Positions 59,166 to 64,000 of a stretch of DNA of 64,000 nt are shown here, in pieces; the first letter of the stretch is position 1, and every line of letters begins with the position of its first letter. The DNA is taken from the NCBI GenBank assembly GCA_963576475.1, contig OY754972.1, positions 29,683,107 to 29,747,106 on the forward strand, given 5' to 3'. The stretch comes from Molanna angustata (Eukaryota > Arthropoda > Insecta > Trichoptera > Molannidae). The translations under genes were made by a program, and so were the position numbers. Below the pieces are notes generated by a model, which ran no database searches, had not been told where the DNA came from, and saw nothing but the letters and a program-made list of their open reading frames with translations.

Positions 59166-59999
59166 TACAGTATTTTTATTTTCATTTTACGTCAAAAATT
59201 GGTATATTCAGTGTACGTTTATGTATTAACAACTACATTTCTGTGGAGATCTTGCTTCTTGATAATCTCTCCAATAAATAGAACAATCGCTTAATATTTA
59301 GATCTCCTGTTTGAAAACATATCCGCATCATCGATACCTTCCTAGATTAATAAACTTCATAATAAACAAATGTAAAAATGAGTTTTTTTAAATCAAAGTG
59401 ATTCTACATCGCTCCACATATTTATATTCCTTTTTACAGGACAACCATTTCTGATGATTAGACCCTTATCATAAAATGACATTCTACAACATCAATACCA
59501 TCAATTTTGACGAAATGAATTAGTTGAAATTAAAACTATAAACCTTCTTAATAAATTTCACCAATAAAACACTGTCTTATCCAAAAAATGTATTCAATTT
59601 CATTACTTTTATTGAAAGATGAAAAATGGGTTTATCCTTTGAAAGCAGGACAACAAGCACGAAATGAAAAATCGCAAATCGATGAATCGTTTGACGGTAT
59701 TTTTAAAGGAACAGTCTCGTCGGCTAACAAGGAAATGTAAAGGGTAGACGAATGTAGGTAGCTCCAACTCCCTTCCAACCCTTCAACGGAAACTAAATGA
59801 AAGGCAATCAATCAAAATGTCCTAAAAGGATTTTGCCCTTCTCCCTGCAAATCCGGATACTCGCCGGGGGCAACTCCCACATAACCCCTCACCCAGATCT
59901 GTCTGATTGACAAAAATACACGTCAAAAAGAAAATCATCCTGAAAAATAAAAACTTACTGGCATGACGATAATATATACTTTTATATGCTATCACGCAT
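59166..59999. other. Spacer, no recognised gene
   Basis: 59690-59900 has more balanced composition (GGATACTCGCCGGGGGCAAC near 59851), with no open frame or repeat signature that I can name. Confidence 0.4.
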
Positions 60000-60100
60000 A
60001 TATTGCTTCTCTTGGCTGGAAACATTGGTTAGTTGGAAGAAATTACCACGTGACAGAAAATTGCTACTTTCGCAGTGTGCAAGGAAATTATTATTATATT
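60000..60100 (+). mobile_element. SINE family C tail
   Basis: TTGCTTCTCTTGGCTGGAAACATTGG, GTTAGTTGGAAGAAATTACC and GCAGTGTGCAAGGAA match the body of 28868-29062. Head missing. Confidence 0.7.
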
Positions 60101-60350
60101 AATTTTCGTGGAACACAGAATTTCAATAATTCTGAAATTTTGGGCTTTTCATTGCATCTAGCGGATAAAAAGTTATTAGGACACACACAAACACATTAAA
60201 TGTTCTACTCCATATTCGGTAAAACATATATAACTTATATGCTGCGAATCTTCTAAGTTCAAAGTTGAAAAACCATGAAAAATTTAAACCTGGCCATACA
60301 AAATCATGCGAATCTAGGTTTCAACTTTTGTCGATTTGTCGACAGTTGGA
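60101..60350 (-). mobile_element. HINE 5' part, diverged, minus strand
   Basis: Runs from CAGAATTTCAATAATTCTGAAATTTTGGGC through a vestigial microsatellite (GGACACACACAAACACA) and ATGCTGCGAATCTTCTAAG to the 5' end CGACAGTTGGA at 60350. The 5' hairpin is shortened to TGTCGA-CAAA-TCGACA. Confidence 0.8.
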
Positions 60351-60676
60351 TTAAAAAAATAAATATTAAATAAAAACAGGCAGTTTTTCTCATTGGATAA
60401 CTACACCGAAAAATAAAAATATTAAGTTTATAGCCAGAATTCTGTATTTTTATCAATAGTTTTTATCTGTCACCCACTCGTTTTCTTCATCCTTTTTATC
60501 ATTTTAAAAACTTAAATAAAATAATATTAATATTTATTAATAAGTTATCATTTTAAGTACCTGTTATATAATTGAAAAATAACTTTTAATATATTTTTAA
60601 CTCTGGGGTAATATTTGTACGTCCACAAAGTATTGTAAAATTAAAACCATTTTGTTATCATGTTATTTTATTACAG
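60351..60676. other. AT-rich spacer
   Basis: Nothing recognised except the acceptor-side polypyrimidine tract of the candidate exon at 60677. Confidence 0.45.
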
Positions 60677-60739
60677 AATTTGAATAACGTTTTAGCAGCA
60701 AATCCCATGGCGATCTGGTCGGTGGAGAGTTGTAGAGAG
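60677..60739 (+). CDS. Candidate 63-nt phase-0 microexon
   Basis: Bounded by a strong acceptor (TTATTTTATTACAG) and a good donor (GAGAG followed by GTAGGTATA). The exact 63 nt give 21 stop-free codons in one frame (NLNNVLAANPMAIWSVESCRE); the other two frames stop. It is GC-richer than its flanks and not part of any repeat seen here. I do not recognise the peptide. GTAGGTA strings are very frequent in this genome, so the donor alone is weak evidence. Confidence 0.33.
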
Positions 60740-61823
60740 GTAGGTATATATGATATACCTAGGTATAGCAAAATTATTTCAGACTTAATTACTTGAGTGG
60801 TTTCGAAGTTTTCAAAATAAACACGAAAATATTTCTCGAAAAAAGCTTTCCAACAGACCATCATTGATTGTCAAACTGTTGTAGATTTTTACTAACCGTT
60901 GTTTTTTTTTAATAGCTTCTTGTGCACCTAACAATAACAAGTTGCCAAATATTGGAATTCCATCATGTACTTTTTATTGAAAAACTAAATTTAATTTTTT
61001 AACCTGTTTGACTTACCCAGAAAAGCAAGATGAATAATTTTTAATCAATGTCTTTTCTTTTAGGAACCGAACAATAAAATACCGGAAATTAATTTAAATC
61101 ATATTATTTATTTTAAAATCCTATTTTTTTATTCTGAAGAAGAAAAAGTTTGAAAAACTTCGGTGTAAGATATTGAATCCATATTTTGACAAAGTGGTGA
61201 CCCCACGATCTGTTCCTGTCGATGTGATGTTCCTGCACTTAACAGCATATCAGGTGACAGATTCTTGGCGCCACACCGTATTCATCTACCACCTACCAAA
61301 TTACCTTACGCAAGCTTCTGTTTTTTTTCTAAACTTGCGCGTCTTACACAAAAAAATGACTATTGCCCTAATTGGGCGTACAAGTGTTTTGAACAACCTG
61401 CCAAAAATGTATTCTTGAGAATAATTAATGTGGCTTCCAACTTTTTTTGACATTTTTTATTATTTTTATAAATTCCAAAAATTCGAATATCATGGAAGAT
61501 GCGCTCTCCGATGTATCTGAATTCATACAAATAATTAAAAAACATATATATAAAGGCTCCTGTTTTCGTCTATAACCTTGAGCATAGGGGATGTACACCA
61601 ATATCCACACTTGTTACCTTTTAATGTATGAAACACGAACAAATATTTATATCACCAAATCATACCTACAATATTATTTCGTGATAAAGATTTTTTTAAT
61701 AGCAATTAAATCAAAAATTTAAATATGGAAAAACACGCAATAGATTATTTAATTTTCTTTCATTTAGAGTTAAAATTGGTTAAAATCTACTTTTTAAGCC
61801 TAATTTACAATAAACTATTAAAA
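60740..61823. other. Unassigned region
   Basis: 61100-61450 has more complex sequence with overlapping frames on both strands (61173-61418, 61265-61450, 61360-61545), none recognisable. An old mobile-element remnant is likely. The rest is AT-rich. Confidence 0.35.
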
Positions 61824-62022
61824 TAGATAGATGGGTCGATGGCAGAGCGGTTAGCGCACTGAGTTAGTAATCCAGTGGCCGCGAGTTCGAATCCTGCCTC
61901 GACCGATTTCGTTCACTCTATAGCACAAGCATTTATTTGCTTATTTTAGGGAACGTAGGAAGATATATATGTACTTGTTTAACAAGGACATATTCATTTT
62001 TTATATTTAAAAAAATAGGGTT
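61824..62022 (+). mobile_element. SINE family A, near-complete
   Basis: Head ATGGCAGAGCGGTTAGCGCA, B box GAGTTCGAATCCTGCC, GACCGATTTCGTTCAC, tail GGGAACGTAGGAAGATATATATG and AACAAGGACATATTC, same as 27336-27527. Confidence 0.87.
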
Positions 62023-62219
62023 TTATTTAAACTTATTTTCAAAAAAAATATAGGTAGGTACCAACCTATACAAAAAAATACTTCAAAAAATTCTCTCAAT
62101 AGAATAAAGATGTAAAAGTAAAATTAACTTTGATATTTGAACTATTTTGATAGTTCCGGGGAAAAGGATTTATAAAATTTACTATTAATAATAGACAATT
62201 AATAATAACTTTTTTAATG
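62023..62219. other. AT-rich spacer
   Basis: Nothing recognised. Confidence 0.5.
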
Positions 62220-62422
62220 CTTCTCTGCTATCTATCAGGTACTATGTCAAATATTTATTTAACACGCATCCAATGAATAACAATTATTAATCATTAGCAA
62301 TATTAATCGTCTCACAGATCCAGTCTGATAACACAAATAAAAACTGTGTCTCACCGGCAATCGAACCCGAGACCTTTGACTTAAGAGTCAGATATCAAAC
62401 CAACTGAGCCAAGAAAGCCGAC
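62220..62422 (-). mobile_element. tRNA-derived SINE, family B
   Basis: Complement: GTCGGCTTTCTTGGCTCAGTTGG (A box), GGGTTCGATTGCCGG (B box), TGGATCTGTGAGACGATTAATATTG body. Same family as 42186 and 43373. Confidence 0.84.
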
Positions 62423-63388
62423 AAACGCACATTAAATAACGCACATATTTCGATTTTTCCCTAAAAACGGGTAAATCAACAAATTAAAAAAATACTGATT
62501 GGCACATACGACCACTACCTACATATCATCGAATTAGTTCTCTTTTTTATTACATTTTTGAAAGATGAAAGTATCTTTGTTTTAATTCATTATTTGTTTC
62601 TTGATCCTCCTCAGATTATTTCGTAATTAAAATTGAAATGATCTCATATTGTCAGATTGAATAAAAAATAAAATTACTTGAGTAGGTACCAAGAGATATG
62701 TAACTAAAAATTACTTACTCAAATATGAGATGGTGCATGAATATAAAATAAGCCGTGAATGTACCTAAATAGAAACAGTTAAGAGATATTTATTTCGTAT
62801 TTAAAACTACATAATAAAAGCCTTGAAATAAATTGTATTTGAGCTGTCAATATAATTGAAAAAACCTACATGATAAAATAAATGTGTGATAGAGAAGTGA
62901 TGAATGTATTACAGGACAAGAAAATTTGGCATTCAACTTTGTTTGTCAACCCTAAAAGGACGCTGAGATATAGTATGCATAAATACGTGTTTATTGTCGA
63001 AACGACATTTTACGAAATAATTTCTCTTTTTTTACAAATTATGTATCTTTAGGTATTTACATACCTAATAATAATAGCTTGAAAGGTTTGGCCTCTTTTT
63101 GAAAAACTAATTTTATCCAAAACATAATTTAGCAGGCAGGCAGAATATAAATAATATTCTTCCTTTTTTTGTTTTAGATTTTTATAAAACATAATAATTA
63201 TTTGTCCTGCTTTAGATTAGTGATTAGCAAAGTGTATTCATTTTATCCCTAATAAGTATCAATAATGGATTAAATCATTAGTTGGTATCAATTTAATTAA
63301 TTAAAAATGTATCGAAAATAGCATCAATTGTGTTTTTTTAATGTAAGAACCCGTGAACAAATCAGGAATATAGTGTTTCAATAATTAA
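62423..63388. other. AT-rich DNA, nothing recognised
   Basis: No coding or repeat signal. Confidence 0.45.
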
Positions 63389-63883
63389 CTAGTTGCATGT
63401 AACACATGAGATCCAGCTGTCGATAGTGATAGTATGTATAGTTGAAGAATAAGTACCAAACTACAAACCCATAAATTAAATTATTGAAAATTTTAACACA
63501 TGTTGGTATATAGGTATGTCAAGATAGGACAGTATAGAGGTCAGTCCTGTTTTCCTACCCGGAATATGAAAACAGCATGATGGTTCTGTATGTATGTTTG
63601 GAGATTAAGTATCACACTATTACGTCTTCTTACACATTGTGTATAGGCGACTGCCATACAAATTGTATGAAGCGATGTCGTGACTAAATTTTTTTTGTAT
63701 TTTTTTGGAAAATTTGGGATTTACTTCTACAATATTAATATTCTTTATAGAAAATTAAATTATCTAGTTGGGGTGTTTCGGCTTTTTTCGATATTTTTAA
63801 AAAAATTGGAAATATGGGCAGTTAAACTCATAAATTTATCACAAAAAAAAATTTTTTCTTAATAAAAAATGTTTGAGAAACCC
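63389..63883 (-). mobile_element. HINE 3' half, minus strand
   Basis: Starts with CTAGTTGCATGTAACACATG, diverged subterminal repeat GGATCCAGCTGTCGATAG.., and proceeds inward to AAAAAATGTTTGAGAAACCC, where it stops. Belongs to the diverged subfamily. Confidence 0.85.
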
Positions 63884-63979
63884 ACAGAAATATAAATTTG
63901 GATTTATGGGTTTATAGTTTGGTTCTTATTCTTCAACCATACATACTATGGCTATCGACAGTTGGATCTCATGTGTTAC
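63884..63979 (+). mobile_element. HINE 3' end, plus strand
   Basis: About 96 bp (TTTATGGGTTTATAGTTTGG through ATCGACAGTTGGATCTC and the hairpin to CAACTAG). Directly joined to the minus half-copy so that both outer ends are element 3' ends. Confidence 0.85.
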
Positions 63980-64000
63980 ATGCAACTAGTAGTAGCAAAA

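Noticed and set aside
61173..61450. Two overlapping plus-strand frames as a small gene
   Set aside because: Several frames are open on both strands, with no signal favouring one; more likely an old mobile-element remnant.

Overview
The window looks like a gene-poor stretch of an arthropod nuclear genome, most probably a moth or butterfly (Lepidoptera). It is very AT-rich and full of GTAGGTACCTAC-type strings, it has no bacterial-style gene packing, and almost every recognisable feature is a eukaryotic mobile element. The lepidopteran assignment is my inference from repeat style, not from a host gene.

Left part (1-27.3 kb). An inverted-repeat element (27-280), a long TTTA microsatellite (2243-2592) and a 118-nt candidate coding exon on the minus strand (2861-2978) precede a dense array of one Helitron2/HINE-type non-autonomous rolling-circle element (3615-27250). 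Copies are about 1.02-1.07 kb. They start with TCCAACTGTCGAT, carry a foldable 5' hairpin, a variable TG/TC microsatellite and a poly-C tract, and end with the inverted subterminal repeat ATCGACAGTTGGA, a short hairpin and CTAG followed by T. Copies are head-to-tail, nested, partly deleted, segmentally duplicated, and once head-to-head.

One minus-strand copy is split by a young, apparently intact Ty3/Gypsy LTR retrotransposon (10834-18920, minus strand). Its LTRs are about 420 bp and nearly identical, the target duplication is ATGG, and Gag and Pol are intact with all catalytic residues. The Gag CHCC zinc knuckle and a PBS resembling the tRNA-Trp 3' end suggest the CsRn1 lineage.

Right part (27.3-64 kb). 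This is a mosaic of three main tRNA-derived SINE families (plus one unclassified fragment), many 5'-truncated LINE ends, MITEs (Harbinger-like with TTA duplication, pogo/Tigger-like, and two further inverted-repeat families), scattered decayed HINE ends, microsatellites and a dimeric minisatellite (39577-39962). Host-gene evidence is weak: candidate splice-bounded exons at 2861-2978 (minus), 31185-31331 (plus, 5'UTR-like), 56913-57023 (plus, non-coding) and 60677-60739 (plus, 21 codons). The window may be intronic or intergenic DNA of one or more large genes.

No CRISPR, rRNA or confident functional tRNA gene is visible. The tRNA-like sequences are SINE heads. The most distinctive biology is the self-nesting HINE array and its conserved terminal folds.
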